64,000 bases of DNA from Clostridiales bacterium (GTDB lineage: Bacteria > Bacillota > Clostridia > Saccharofermentanales > Saccharofermentanaceae), in the NCBI GenBank assembly GCA_017428155.1, contig JAFRRJ010000062.1, positions 34,955-98,954 of the forward strand, given 5' to 3'. Numbering within the stretch: the first letter of the stretch is position 1; every line of letters begins with the position of its first letter. The position numbers and the translations under genes are program-made. Below the pieces are notes generated by a model, which was not told the DNA's origin, searched no databases, and saw nothing but the letters and a program-made list of their open reading frames with translations. Positions 34,494-43,932 of this stretch are shown here, one piece after another.

Positions 34494-36491
34494 ATGAGAA
34501 AAATCGGAATCAAGGCTATATCGCTTGTCTGTACTGCGGCTTTGATGCTCTCTATGGCAAGCTGTACAAAGCCTGACAACAGACATTCCGGCGGAAGGCG
34601 TTCAGGCCCGGGCACTAAGATAGAGGGAGGAACACCCGTACCTACTTTGCCCGTTGATCCGACAATTACAGTAAGCGCGACACCGACACCGACACCTTCT
34701 GCAGGAACATACGGCGATTACATCCCGACATCTGATGCCCTCACATATCCTGATCATGTCGCAACATATGATGAGATACATCCATATCATGCGCCGGGAA
34801 CCGTAAAGGGCAGTGCGGCACAGAAGCTTCTGTCAGATGTTGAGATGGATATCCTTCATCATGAGATCGACAGCTATGCTGACATCGTTATTCTTTTCGA
34901 GAACCCGGAAAAACTCGGATTCTCGGTAAATGACGTATCGTGGGGTGAGTTCACGACGATCGATGAATATGATGATGAGAAGGCATACTATCAGCAGCAG
35001 CTGGACAGTCTCTATACCATCGATTATGAGTCATTAGGCAGCGATGACAGGCTTTGTTATGACCTGATCGTATATGACATAGAGGAAACCATCTACGGTT
35101 ATTCCTATACGGCTTTTGAATACTATGAGATGACCTTCAACGCCCTTACCGGTCCGCAGTGCAATATCCTTTTTGATTTGGAGATATTCGCTTTCGATAC
35201 CGTGAAAGATGCGGAGGACTATATAAAGCTCGTTAAGGATATCGACAGATACTTCGATCTGCTGTGTGAATATGAGGAGTCAAGAGCGGCATATGGTTTT
35301 GCTTCATCTGACAACAGTTATGAGGAAGCAGCCAAGTCATTTGACAGCCTCGTGGAGCAAAAAGACGACTGTTTCCTCTACTATTCATTCGAAGAGAGAC
35401 TGGATAATATCAAAGGTCTCTCATCAGCTGATAAAGACAGACTGATCCAGGAGAATGAGAAGGCGATGAAGGAGGTAATGTTCCCTGAATTTGAAGAGTG
35501 CGCATCACGCATGAGAGCTCTCGAAGGCTCCGGCGGAACGGATGCCGGGCTTTGCAGATACAGGGGAGGAGATGCCTACTATGCGGTAATTAACAGACAT
35601 CTTTCGAATAAAGGTGTGAGTGTTGAAGAAAGCATAAGTGCTTTAGATAATGCCATTGATGCGACTTATGCCAAGCTCTATCAGGCCGCTTTAACCGGTA
35701 CAGGCTGGGATAAAGAATATGAGGACCACGCGTATTCAAAAGGCAGTGTTGAGGATAACATGGATTATCTATACAGCCGTATAGAAGAGGATTTCCCGGC
35801 TATCCCTGCGCATGCGTATTTCCTTATGGAGGTCCCCGAAGCATTCGAGGACTACTTCTCTCCCGCTGCATGTATGGCATATCACCTAGACACCTTCAAT
35901 TCCAACTGCATCATTGTCAATAACAAAAGTGTCGGTGGTGATCTCGGCACCACGATTGCCCATGAGGCATATCCGGGACACATGTACCAGTCCATCTACA
36001 CACGCTCCAGGACCTCTCATCCTTATATGTATCTTGCAGGTTCGATCGGTTACAAAGAAGGCTGGGCTACCTATGTTCAGGAATACTCTTGTAAGTACTT
36101 CGCAGACAATCAGACCGCAGGAAAACTGGTTGGAATCACTGATAATCTAAACACTTTGATCAGTACCAAACTTGACTATGGTATACATGCCGAGAACTGG
36201 TCGCTTAAGGATTGTGTTGATTATCTTAATGACATTTTATTGAGCCAGGGGGCTGGCGATGAAGACCTTTGTACCGAGGATGATCTCGCCGATGCATACA
36301 CGATGCTCATTATGGATCCGGGTTATTATATAAAATACGGAATGGGTAATGTCTGGACAACGCAGATCATGGATAACATGCATGCAAAGCACCCTGACAA
36401 GACTGATCTTGAGATCCACACTGCATACCTTGATTCCCTTACGGGAACCTTCGAGCAGATAGAAGCGAATACCGATAAACTGTTAAGCTGA
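34494..36491 (+). CDS. DUF885-family lipoprotein, predicted zinc metallopeptidase
   Basis: A 665-residue exported lipoprotein: basic N-terminus, hydrophobic segment and LSMASC lipobox (Cys27). A Pro/Thr linker (about 45-75) leads to the DUF885 domain. The gluzincin-type motif TIAHEAYPGHMYQ and the downstream GYKEGWATYVQEY glutamate form the expected metal site, as in M32/M2-like folds. Relatives are thought to be peptidases at the outer membrane surface. The ribosome site AAAGGAG is good. A strong terminator follows. Substrate unknown. Confidence 0.85.
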   Translation: MRKIGIKAISLVCTAALMLSMASCTKPDNRHSGGRRSGPGTKIEGGTPVPTLPVDPTITVSATPTPTPSAGTYGDYIPTSDALTYPDHVATYDEIHPYHAPGTVKGSAAQKLLSDVEMDILHHEIDSYADIVILFENPEKLGFSVNDVSWGEFTTIDEYDDEKAYYQQQLDSLYTIDYESLGSDDRLCYDLIVYDIEETIYGYSYTAFEYYEMTFNALTGPQCNILFDLEIFAFDTVKDAEDYIKLVKDIDRYFDLLCEYEESRAAYGFASSDNSYEEAAKSFDSLVEQKDDCFLYYSFEERLDNIKGLSSADKDRLIQENEKAMKEVMFPEFEECASRMRALEGSGGTDAGLCRYRGGDAYYAVINRHLSNKGVSVEESISALDNAIDATYAKLYQAALTGTGWDKEYEDHAYSKGSVEDNMDYLYSRIEEDFPAIPAHAYFLMEVPEAFEDYFSPAACMAYHLDTFNSNCIIVNNKSVGGDLGTTIAHEAYPGHMYQSIYTRSRTSHPYMYLAGSIGYKEGWATYVQEYSCKYFADNQTAGKLVGITDNLNTLISTKLDYGIHAENWSLKDCVDYLNDILLSQGAGDEDLCTEDDLADAYTMLIMDPGYYIKYGMGNVWTTQIMDNMHAKHPDKTDLEIHTAYLDSLTGTFEQIEANTDKLLS

Positions 36492-36517
36492 TCTATTGCC
36501 TCAGAAATGCGCTGAAT

Positions 36518-36564
36518 GCCCCGCGGAAATGTTGTATAAAGATACAACCTGCGGGGCTTTATTT
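36518..36564 (+). terminator. Terminator after the DUF885 lipoprotein gene
   Basis: A two-tier hairpin: outer stem GCCCCGC (36518-36524) with GCGGGGC (36551-36557), inner seven-base stem (36531-36537 with 36542-36548), followed by a T-rich run. Confidence 0.85.
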
Positions 36565-36632
36565 TGCGGTATTTTCCCGAAGATTACCATTATATTAATT
36601 TTTATATAAAATGATTGAGAAAATAATCGTTG

Positions 36633-36641
36633 TGTTATAAT
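36633..36641 (+). promoter_or_regulatory. Extended -10 promoter of the 1082-residue membrane protein
   Basis: TGTTATAAT, with TTGAGA (36615-36620) only 15 bases upstream of the hexamer. The start codon follows 33 bases downstream. Confidence 0.6.
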
Positions 36642-36673
36642 TAACCTGAATATTTATACGGAGGACGGGCTTC

Positions 36674-39600
36674 ATGGCTACCTTAACACGGCTTGCAAGC
36701 ACGCTTACTGCGCGCTATTTCCCTTCCGGCACGCTGACAGACGCTTTCTATCTTGACGGCAGACTCTGCGGTAAGAGAGAGACCAGACAGGCCGATATCA
36801 CTATCGACAAAGATGAGAGAGGATTCTTCTTCTCGCTTTTCACCCACCCCGCTATCGAAGGATTTGAACCCGGAACTATTCCGCCGTTTGAACCTCAGCT
36901 TCGCGGTCTTTGCAATGAAGTAAAGAACGGTCACAAAGAGATCGATGCTATGATCGAGAAGTTCCTGTCAACTGCAGTTGAGGTTGCCGGAACAACGAAG
37001 CTCATCGATAACGAGACAAGAGATCCTTATTTTACCGGTGTTATCGTCAGAGATTCCGAGGCGTTTGCCGTAACTATCGGCGGCGGCCTTGCATTCCTTT
37101 ACAGAGACGACACAATGTTCCCGTTAACAGATGCGGGAATTCCCATGGAGCCTATCGATGCATACGGCAACAGAGTCGGTGATTTCCAGTATTACTGCTC
37201 TTCAAAGACAGCCAATGCACTTTGGTCCAATTTCTTTACGCTTACACCTGATGACTGCATCATTCTTTGCAACAAGGCAATCTACGATGCATTAGGTCAG
37301 AGAGAGATATTGAGGATCCTTACTGACGCGGAAGACCAGTGCGATGCAGCAGGTCTTATTCTTACACAGGCGTCGGCAAGAATGCCGAATACCCCGATGC
37401 AGATCTCGATCTCCTTTGTAGAGAGTGTTACGAAGGAAGAGAAGAGAGGTCTGTTCGGACGTAAAAAGAAGAAGAACGACTATGAAAGTGAAGGTCATGA
37501 ACTTCTTGAGTCAACAGTTGAAGGCGGAGAAGTCGGTGCAGCAGCCAAGGCAATTGCTGATGCAGGATTTGTAAGCCTCGCACCGGAAGAGCCCGTTGTT
37601 GTTCCTTTTGATACAGCAGTTCCTCCTTCAGACGGCAGTGTCCAGTTCGGCGATAAGGCAGGCCAGCCTGACGCCCAGAAGATACCTGATGACGCACCTG
37701 AATTCCCTGATGTGGAAGAGCCTGTCGAGGAATTATCAGCTGAAGAAGCAATGAAGAAGATCTTCGGTGAGATGAAGGAAGCTTCCCAGGGCAGTTCCGA
37801 AGCAGTTGAAAAGGGTGAGGTAGTCTCAGATTCACCGTTCGTTTTCAATGTCGACAACAACGATTCTGTTTCTGAGAGCAAAGAAGAATCTGAACCTGCG
37901 GTACCTGCTATGGAGACTATCTCCACAACAGAGTTCGCACCTGACAGTACAGATGATTCACCTACGAAGCCGGTTACAAACATTAACTCGATCCTGTTTA
38001 CTGCAGGCGGTGCCGGAATTCTCGCCAAGGCTGTTTCAGATTCAAAGGAGAAGGAAGCTGCAAAGGAGACTGCAATCTCAGATCTTAAGGAAGAACCTGT
38101 TATTCCTGTTATTCCTGTAGTACCCGTTGTGCCGGAAGCTCCGGTAATTCCTTCTGTTCCCGAGACACCTGTCGTTATTCCTCCTGCACCCGCAGTTGTT
38201 AACAAGCCGGAAGAAATCGTTTTCGCGCCCGGCGAAGTCAAGGCAGACGCAGGCAGTTCCGATGTGGCTGCAAGTGCTGAAGATACATTTGATCCTTACG
38301 GCAACATCAGCGCACAGGAACTTAAGAACACACCGCCGCTCGTATTCGGCGATGACGGACTCGCACCCAGGGAAGAACCGGTACCTTCAGAAGAGGTATC
38401 CTCTATTCCCGTTCCCGAATATGAACTTGCGGAAGACAAGCCTGAATTAAAGGATGAGGATAAGCTTAATGTTGACTTCCCTGAGACAGAGAAGCCTGTA
38501 GCTGTTCCGGTTCAGGAGGCTGCTTCTGCTGTTCAGGAAGCAGTTCCTGAGGTTCCCGTAGAAGTTGTTCCCGAAGCATCAGACGATATCGTTCTCCCGT
38601 TCGGTGATCCTGCTTTTGTTTCTGCTTCAGGTGAGGCTCCTCAGGCAAAGGTGGATGACATTCCCCAGATGCCTCTTTACGATTCGGATAACTATAACAA
38701 CCCGGTAAACGCTGTAGGATCTGAGCAGAACATCTCGCAGCCTTACGATAATGCTTCATACTATGGGGATTATGCGGGTTCTGAAGCACCTTCTGAAGGC
38801 GCGGCAGAAGTTCCGCCTTATCAACCGTACGGTGCAGAGGCATTCTCTGCTGCAGACCAGAGCAGTTTTGGCACATATGGCAATCAGACTGTAGATATGC
38901 AGGGAGGTGTACCAATGGATAATAACGGATATCCTGATTACGGAAATGGCGGGAACGGTTATGTTCCCGGATACGATCAGGCTTCTGCAGGAAGCTTCGG
39001 TGAGTATTCCGAGGCAGGATATCAGGCTCCTGACCAGGCATCCAGGTTCTATCAGCAGGAAGGATATTCGGATTTCTCATCACAGGCACAGAATGCTTAC
39101 GGCGCAGAGAGCGCACAGCCTCAGGCTTCCGCATCATCTTCATCTTCATTAGACGACGAGTGGTTCAATAATATCCTCGGCGTTGATGAAGGCGGTCAGG
39201 TATACGGAGATCAGGCTTACGGATACAACCCCGCAGCTGAAGAGGCACAGCCTGTTATGCCGGATGCACAGCAGCAGGCCCAGTATACAAATCCCGGTCA
39301 GACCAACTACAGACCTTCAGGCACAGGTCCCAACAATAACAGCAGACCTACCGGCAGTGCACCGCGTACAAGTGCATCTTCCGGCAAGGGAGGCGGCGGC
39401 GGAAAGAAGATGAAGCTCAACCGCAACGGCTACATGTTTATTGCATTCCTCGCGATCCTCCTGATCTGTATAGTCATCGTTGTCGCTCTGATCTCCAGAG
39501 GATGCAGCAAGAAGACAAAGCCTACGGAGACAACGCTTATACCGACTTCGTCCGAGACGACGACAGAGACGACTGCTCCGTCCACACAGGCTACACTGCC

Positions 39601-39922
39601 TGATCCTTCGGCACCTATCGGATACTTCGTATTCTCCGAATATATCGGATATAGAACATGGTGGGATGTCTTCCATTACATTTATGAAATCGAGATCGAT
39701 AATGCAAGAGATCCTCAGATCGCGAAGATCATTACATACAACAAGCTCGATCCTGCTACATATTCTCCTAATATCGGAGACCATATCCTCCTGCCTCCTA
39801 AGGAAGTAATCACAGGTGAGATCCCGAACACATTCAGTGCCGGTACTACAACAACTGATAACAACTCCACCGAGGCAACAACGGAGTCCACAGAGATCGT
39901 AAGTCAGATCCACATCACGTGA
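36674..39922 (+). CDS. Large membrane protein: PP2C-like domain, disordered linker, TM helix, LysM-like end
   Basis: A 1082-residue multidomain protein. Residues 1-245 match the fold pattern of PPM/PP2C phosphatases (AVTIGGGLAFLYRDDTMFPLTDA in place of the GDSRxY strand; DDCIILCNKAIYDAL in place of the lCSDGL strand), but the metal-binding Asp residues are replaced. A basic patch follows (FGRKKKK). About 300-690 is an acidic, Pro/Val-rich linker with VIPV repeats. About 690-900 is a Gln/Tyr/Gly-rich low-complexity part. One membrane helix (about 925-947) is followed by a Thr-rich stretch, then a LysM-like module (IAKIITYNKLDPATYSPNIGDHILLPP). The likely topology is cytosolic pseudo-phosphatase and linker inside, wall-binding end outside. 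GGAGG precedes the ATG. Function unknown. Confidence 0.7.
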   Translation: MATLTRLASTLTARYFPSGTLTDAFYLDGRLCGKRETRQADITIDKDERGFFFSLFTHPAIEGFEPGTIPPFEPQLRGLCNEVKNGHKEIDAMIEKFLSTAVEVAGTTKLIDNETRDPYFTGVIVRDSEAFAVTIGGGLAFLYRDDTMFPLTDAGIPMEPIDAYGNRVGDFQYYCSSKTANALWSNFFTLTPDDCIILCNKAIYDALGQREILRILTDAEDQCDAAGLILTQASARMPNTPMQISISFVESVTKEEKRGLFGRKKKKNDYESEGHELLESTVEGGEVGAAAKAIADAGFVSLAPEEPVVVPFDTAVPPSDGSVQFGDKAGQPDAQKIPDDAPEFPDVEEPVEELSAEEAMKKIFGEMKEASQGSSEAVEKGEVVSDSPFVFNVDNNDSVSESKEESEPAVPAMETISTTEFAPDSTDDSPTKPVTNINSILFTAGGAGILAKAVSDSKEKEAAKETAISDLKEEPVIPVIPVVPVVPEAPVIPSVPETPVVIPPAPAVVNKPEEIVFAPGEVKADAGSSDVAASAEDTFDPYGNISAQELKNTPPLVFGDDGLAPREEPVPSEEVSSIPVPEYELAEDKPELKDEDKLNVDFPETEKPVAVPVQEAASAVQEAVPEVPVEVVPEASDDIVLPFGDPAFVSASGEAPQAKVDDIPQMPLYDSDNYNNPVNAVGSEQNISQPYDNASYYGDYAGSEAPSEGAAEVPPYQPYGAEAFSAADQSSFGTYGNQTVDMQGGVPMDNNGYPDYGNGGNGYVPGYDQASAGSFGEYSEAGYQAPDQASRFYQQEGYSDFSSQAQNAYGAESAQPQASASSSSSLDDEWFNNILGVDEGGQVYGDQAYGYNPAAEEAQPVMPDAQQQAQYTNPGQTNYRPSGTGPNNNSRPTGSAPRTSASSGKGGGGGKKMKLNRNGYMFIAFLAILLICIVIVVALISRGCSKKTKPTETTLIPTSSETTTETTAPSTQATLPDPSAPIGYFVFSEYIGYRTWWDVFHYIYEIEIDNARDPQIAKIITYNKLDPATYSPNIGDHILLPPKEVITGEIPNTFSAGTTTTDNNSTEATTESTEIVSQIHIT

Positions 39923-39954
39923 TCTAAAGCGAAAATCATTAGAGACTAATAAGA

Positions 39955-39993
39955 CCGCCTGCTACATATTTTCCGGCAGGCGGCTTCTTTTTT
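39955..39993 (+). terminator. Terminator after the large membrane protein gene
   Basis: CCGCCTGC (39955-39962) pairs with GCAGGCGG (39976-39983), followed by a T-rich tail. Confidence 0.85.
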
Positions 39994-40040
39994 GGCTATT
40001 TAGCCGAATGAGATTTTCACAAAAAAAGACTTTTCAAGTA

Positions 40041-40046
40041 TATAAT
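40041..40046 (+). promoter_or_regulatory. Probable -10 element of the serC-like/serA operon
   Basis: TATAAT, 44 bases before the start codon; the -35 region is poor. Confidence 0.45.
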
Positions 40047-40089
40047 GCTATTGCTGTTTATATATACGCGCGAAAAGAGGTATTTATCC

Positions 40090-41175
40090 ATGCACAAGAA
40101 ACTGTTTATACCCGGTCCTATCGAGGTTTCTGATGACGTTCTGGAGAAGATGTCTACTCCAATGATCGGACACAGAACGAAGGACATGTCCGCTCTTCAG
40201 CAGTCTATCTCTGAAAAGCTCCAGAAGGTAATGATGACCAATAACACTATCGTTTTATCAACGTCATCAGGCAGTGGTCTTATGGAAGGTGCCGTAAGAA
40301 GCTTTACCAAAACAAGAGCTGCAGTATTCTCGATCGGTGCATTCGGTAAGAGATGGCACAAGATGTGCACATCCAACGGCATCGCTGCCGATCTTTTTGA
40401 GTCAGAACTCGGTCAGCCTACAACACCTGAGATGATCGAGGAAGCACTCTCAACAGGCAAGTACGACCTTATAACTATCACACAGAACGAGACATCAACA
40501 GGCATCCACAATCCTATGGATAAGCTCGCTGAGGTCTATAAGAAATATCCTGATGTCATCGTTTGCGTTGACGCAGTCTCTTCAATGGCAGGTGACTATA
40601 TCCCTGTAGACGAGCTTGGCATCGACGTATGCATCACATCAACACAGAAGTGCTTAGGCCTGCCTCCGGGAATGGCAATCGCTTCTGTCTCAGACAAGGC
40701 AATCAAGAAGGCTGAGACAGTAGAGAACAGAGGTCTTTACTTCGACTATCTTGAACTCGTTAAGTTCGTTAAGGAAAAGCCTTATCAGTATCCTTCAACA
40801 CCTTCCGAGTCGCACATGTTCGCTTTGGATTACCAGCTCGACAAGATCCTTGCAGAAGGCGTTGAGAACAGATATCAGAAGCACGTAAGACTCGCTAAGA
40901 TCGCACAGGACTGGGCAAGAGAGAATTGTGCTCTTTATTCCAATCCCGAGAACCTTTCAGTTACCGTTACCTGCGTAACTAACACAACGGGAATCCCCAC
41001 ATCAGACCTTATCAAAGCTATGGGAGAGAAGGGATACCTCATGAGCAACGGTTACGGTCCTTTGAAGGACAAGACCTTCAGAATCGCTCACATGGGTGAT
41101 CTTACTGAGGAAGAGCTCAAAAAGTATCTGAGTGATCTTAAAGACACCATCGATGAACTTAAAGCAAAAGCTTGA
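40090..41175 (+). CDS. Class V aminotransferase, probable phosphoserine aminotransferase (serC role)
   Basis: A 361-residue PLP enzyme of the alanine-glyoxylate/serine-pyruvate aminotransferase branch (KKLFIPGPIEVSDDVLEKMSTPMIGHRTKDM). The PLP lysine is in TSTQKCLGLPPG. Standing directly before serA, it very likely supplies the transamination step that makes phosphoserine, as known for similar class V enzymes next to serA in other anaerobes; this is inference from context. The ATG at 40090 has AGAGG nine bases upstream and matches the family start; the longer frame from 40045 has no such site. serA starts 32 bases after its stop. Confidence 0.88.
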   Translation: MHKKLFIPGPIEVSDDVLEKMSTPMIGHRTKDMSALQQSISEKLQKVMMTNNTIVLSTSSGSGLMEGAVRSFTKTRAAVFSIGAFGKRWHKMCTSNGIAADLFESELGQPTTPEMIEEALSTGKYDLITITQNETSTGIHNPMDKLAEVYKKYPDVIVCVDAVSSMAGDYIPVDELGIDVCITSTQKCLGLPPGMAIASVSDKAIKKAETVENRGLYFDYLELVKFVKEKPYQYPSTPSESHMFALDYQLDKILAEGVENRYQKHVRLAKIAQDWARENCALYSNPENLSVTVTCVTNTTGIPTSDLIKAMGEKGYLMSNGYGPLKDKTFRIAHMGDLTEEELKKYLSDLKDTIDELKAKA

Positions 41176-41207
41176 TCAATAGAAAATATTTGACGGGGGA
41201 ACATGAA

Positions 41208-42833
41208 ATGAAGATTCTTATCACAGAAAGCATTGCAGAAGAGAGCGTTCAGTATCTGAGAGACAGAGGCTATGAAGTAGAAGAATACCTGGGCCATTCT
41301 CAGGAAGAGATCGAACAGTACATCAAGGGATTTGATGCGATCATCGTAAGATCAGCAACAAAGATCAACGAGACACTTCTTAACAATGCTGATTGTCTTA
41401 AGGCAGTAGGCAGAGCCGGAACTGGTATCGACAACATCGATGTCAAGGCATGCACTGAGCACGGCGTTATCGCTCTTAACACACCTACAGCAAACAACAT
41501 GGCAGCAGGCGAGCTGGCAGTAGGTCATGCATTCTCAATCTTCCGTAACCTTTGCACTGCAAACGAGGGAGTTCACAACGGTGACTTCAGACGTGGAAAC
41601 TGGGTAGGAATCGAGCTTGAAGGCAAGACAGCCGGCATTATCGGTCTCGGCCGTATCGGTTCGATCGTATCCAGAAAGCTCAAGGGCGTAGGCATGAATG
41701 TTGTTGCATACGATCCTTATGTTCCTCAGGAGAAGTTCGATAAGCTTGGCGTTACAAGATGCAAGACTCTTGATGACCTTCTTCCTATCTGTGACCTCAT
41801 CACACTTCATACACCTAAGACAAAGGAAACTTACGGAATCCTTTCCAAGGAGCAGCTCTATAAGTGTAAGAGAGGCGTCAGGATCGTTAATGCTGCAAGA
41901 GGCGGACTTGTTAACGAGCAGGATCTTGCTGATGCATTGGCTGAAGGCCAGGTTGCAGCAGCAGCTATCGACGTATTCGATAAGGAGCCTTCATATAACA
42001 AGGCACCCGGTGAGCAGGAGTATGACAATGTTCTTCTCCATGCACCTCACTGCTATATCACTCCCCACCTCGGAGCTTCCACTGTTGAGGCTACAGCCAA
42101 GGTTGGCCAGGGCATCGTAGAACTCATCGACGGCGCTTTGAAGGGTGAACTCGTTGCAGCTATCAATATGCCCCAGTTCTCCGGAAGCATTGAAGACATC
42201 AAGCCTTACTGCTCACTTGCTGAGAAGATCGGCCGTATGTATTTCCAGGCAGAAGCTACACCTATCACAAAGGTAGAAGTAAGATACAGAGGTGAACTCG
42301 CTGAGAGCTCCGGCACAGGCATCATCACACTCTCACTCATGATGGGCCTTTTGAAGGGTATGGGCAACGATCATGTATCTTATGTAAATGCACAGGAATG
42401 CATGGCTGAGACAGGCATCGAAGTCGTTGAGACAAAGACAGAGTCTATCCAGAAGTACAACAACCTGATCAACGTAAAGTTCGTTACAGAAGACGGCAGA
42501 GAGCTTAAGATCAACGGTACGGTATTCGGACCTGACACAGAGGTTATCGTATCCTTCTTCGGTTACGAGATGAACTGTCCTCTTTCTGATACAGTTCTCG
42601 CCCTCAAGAACAACGATGTTCCGGGCGTAATCGGAAGGATAGCAACAGTTCTCGGAAGTCATAATATCAATATCGCTTCCATGCACTGGGGAAGAAAGAA
42701 CCAGGACGGTTCCGATAATCCGCATGCACAGGCTTTCGTTGCTATCGACCAGCCTGTATCACAGGAGATCATTGACGAACTCAGCAATGCTGAAGGCGTT
42801 CTCCGTGTATCACTTTTGGAACTTGGCGAGTAA
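41208..42833 (+). CDS. serA: D-3-phosphoglycerate dehydrogenase
   Basis: Oxidises 3-phosphoglycerate as the first step of serine biosynthesis. The 541-residue protein is the long form: substrate-binding domain, NAD domain with GIIGLGRIGSIVSRKLKG, the catalytic His/Glu in PHLGAST, an intermediate ASB domain and a C-terminal ACT domain (NDVPGVIGRIATVLGSHNINIASM) for serine feedback. The ATG at 41208 is preceded by a GGGGGA ribosome site; a longer frame opens at 41172 with no site. It forms an operon with the upstream aminotransferase. Confidence 0.96.
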   Translation: MKILITESIAEESVQYLRDRGYEVEEYLGHSQEEIEQYIKGFDAIIVRSATKINETLLNNADCLKAVGRAGTGIDNIDVKACTEHGVIALNTPTANNMAAGELAVGHAFSIFRNLCTANEGVHNGDFRRGNWVGIELEGKTAGIIGLGRIGSIVSRKLKGVGMNVVAYDPYVPQEKFDKLGVTRCKTLDDLLPICDLITLHTPKTKETYGILSKEQLYKCKRGVRIVNAARGGLVNEQDLADALAEGQVAAAAIDVFDKEPSYNKAPGEQEYDNVLLHAPHCYITPHLGASTVEATAKVGQGIVELIDGALKGELVAAINMPQFSGSIEDIKPYCSLAEKIGRMYFQAEATPITKVEVRYRGELAESSGTGIITLSLMMGLLKGMGNDHVSYVNAQECMAETGIEVVETKTESIQKYNNLINVKFVTEDGRELKINGTVFGPDTEVIVSFFGYEMNCPLSDTVLALKNNDVPGVIGRIATVLGSHNINIASMHWGRKNQDGSDNPHAQAFVAIDQPVSQEIIDELSNAEGVLRVSLLELGE

Positions 42834-42882
42834 GTACTGTTTAAGTAAATAAATCAGAATTTCAGACCGCAGAGGTTAGCCC

Positions 42883-43926
42883 GTGAAATACCATTATTCA
42901 AGAAAAGACGGTTGGCTGGGAAATCCCTGCGGTCTTGTTTTTTTCAAAGACAGATACCATCTGTTCTTTCAGTTAAATCCGGACCGGCCTAGATTCGGAC
43001 CGATGCACTGGGGTCATATAGTATCTGAAGATCTAATATCCTGGGAAGAATATCCTGTTGCTGTAAGTCCTTCAGACGAACTGAGCTGCAATTCAGGATG
43101 TGCAATAGTTCAGGACGGAAGGATATGGCTGTTCTACACTTCTGTCTCACATGACAATAACGAGAAGATCTGTGCATATTCTTCGGACGACGGTATTAGC
43201 TTTACGAAGTCAGGTATTGAAGTTACAGCTCCTTTTGAGGGCACAGTCAAGTTCAGGGATCCGTTTGTATTCAGATACGGCAAAGGTTTTCGAATGCTGG
43301 CAGGCGCAGGCAGGGACGGAGTTGCAAAGGTCCTTCAGTACAGATCAGAAGATCTTATCAACTGGGAATACACCGGGGAGCTGATATCTGATCCGGTGTT
43401 CGGAAGTGTTATCGAAGCACCCTGTATTGTTGAGGCCGACGGCAGATGGATATTCATTATCCAGAGCGAAAAGCATCTTCCCACTAAAGTGCTGTTTGCT
43501 ACAGGAATCTACGATGGTGAAAGATTTGTTTTCGATGACATAAAAGAACCTTTCAAAGCGGTGGAACTCGGAAGTGATTTCTATAATCCCGTAACGTATG
43601 TTCATGAGGACGGAAGAGTGATCCTCATGGGATGGCTGTTCTCAATGAAGATGAACTCGAGAGCCATATCCTGTCCGAGAGAGATATCGGTATCACGGAA
43701 AGGTGAGGTGTGTCTTCAGCCTGCCGGAGAATTAAGGCGCAGAATGGTAAAAGAAAGCCGGTTTGTAAGCTATGCTTCGGGACGGCTTAGAGTGCAGTTT
43801 GAAGGGCGAACGCTTTTTGACCGTGCTTACAGGGAAAGCCCTGCGGTAAGTGTGCTGGAAGATGTTGGAACCGTTGAGGTATTCCTTGACGGGGGCAAAG
43901 AGAATATATCGGTTTTTATCTGCTGA
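42883..43926 (+). CDS. GH32-like glycosidase with catalytic nucleophile replaced
   Basis: A 347-residue protein with the five-bladed beta-propeller sequence pattern of fructan/sucrose hydrolases: YHLFFQLNPDRPRFGPMHWGH, a FRDP motif (Asp126) and Glu178 in EAPC as the acid/base equivalent. The N-terminal motif WMNDPNG reads WLGNPCG, so the nucleophile Asp is Asn14. The C-terminal beta-sandwich is short. There is no signal sequence. Hydrolysis is thus doubtful; binding of a fructoside or another role is possible. The GTG start has AGAGG upstream. It lies 49 bases after serA and 6 bases before a pseudouridine synthase gene. No sugar transporter is adjacent. Confidence 0.75.
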   Translation: MKYHYSRKDGWLGNPCGLVFFKDRYHLFFQLNPDRPRFGPMHWGHIVSEDLISWEEYPVAVSPSDELSCNSGCAIVQDGRIWLFYTSVSHDNNEKICAYSSDDGISFTKSGIEVTAPFEGTVKFRDPFVFRYGKGFRMLAGAGRDGVAKVLQYRSEDLINWEYTGELISDPVFGSVIEAPCIVEADGRWIFIIQSEKHLPTKVLFATGIYDGERFVFDDIKEPFKAVELGSDFYNPVTYVHEDGRVILMGWLFSMKMNSRAISCPREISVSRKGEVCLQPAGELRRRMVKESRFVSYASGRLRVQFEGRTLFDRAYRESPAVSVLEDVGTVEVFLDGGKENISVFIC

Positions 43927-43932
43927 GCTGTT

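Noticed and set aside
38097..38200. Tandem DNA repeat in the linker of the large membrane protein
   Set aside because: The repeat is at the protein level (VIPV/VVPV) with varied codons, so not a DNA repeat element.
37495..38241. 248-residue frame opposite the large membrane protein
   Set aside because: Low-complexity Gly/Ser/Thr protein mirroring the Pro/Glu-rich linker.
39994..40089. T-box or serine-responsive leader before the serC-like gene
   Set aside because: The region between terminator and start is too short and shows no conserved T-box sequence.
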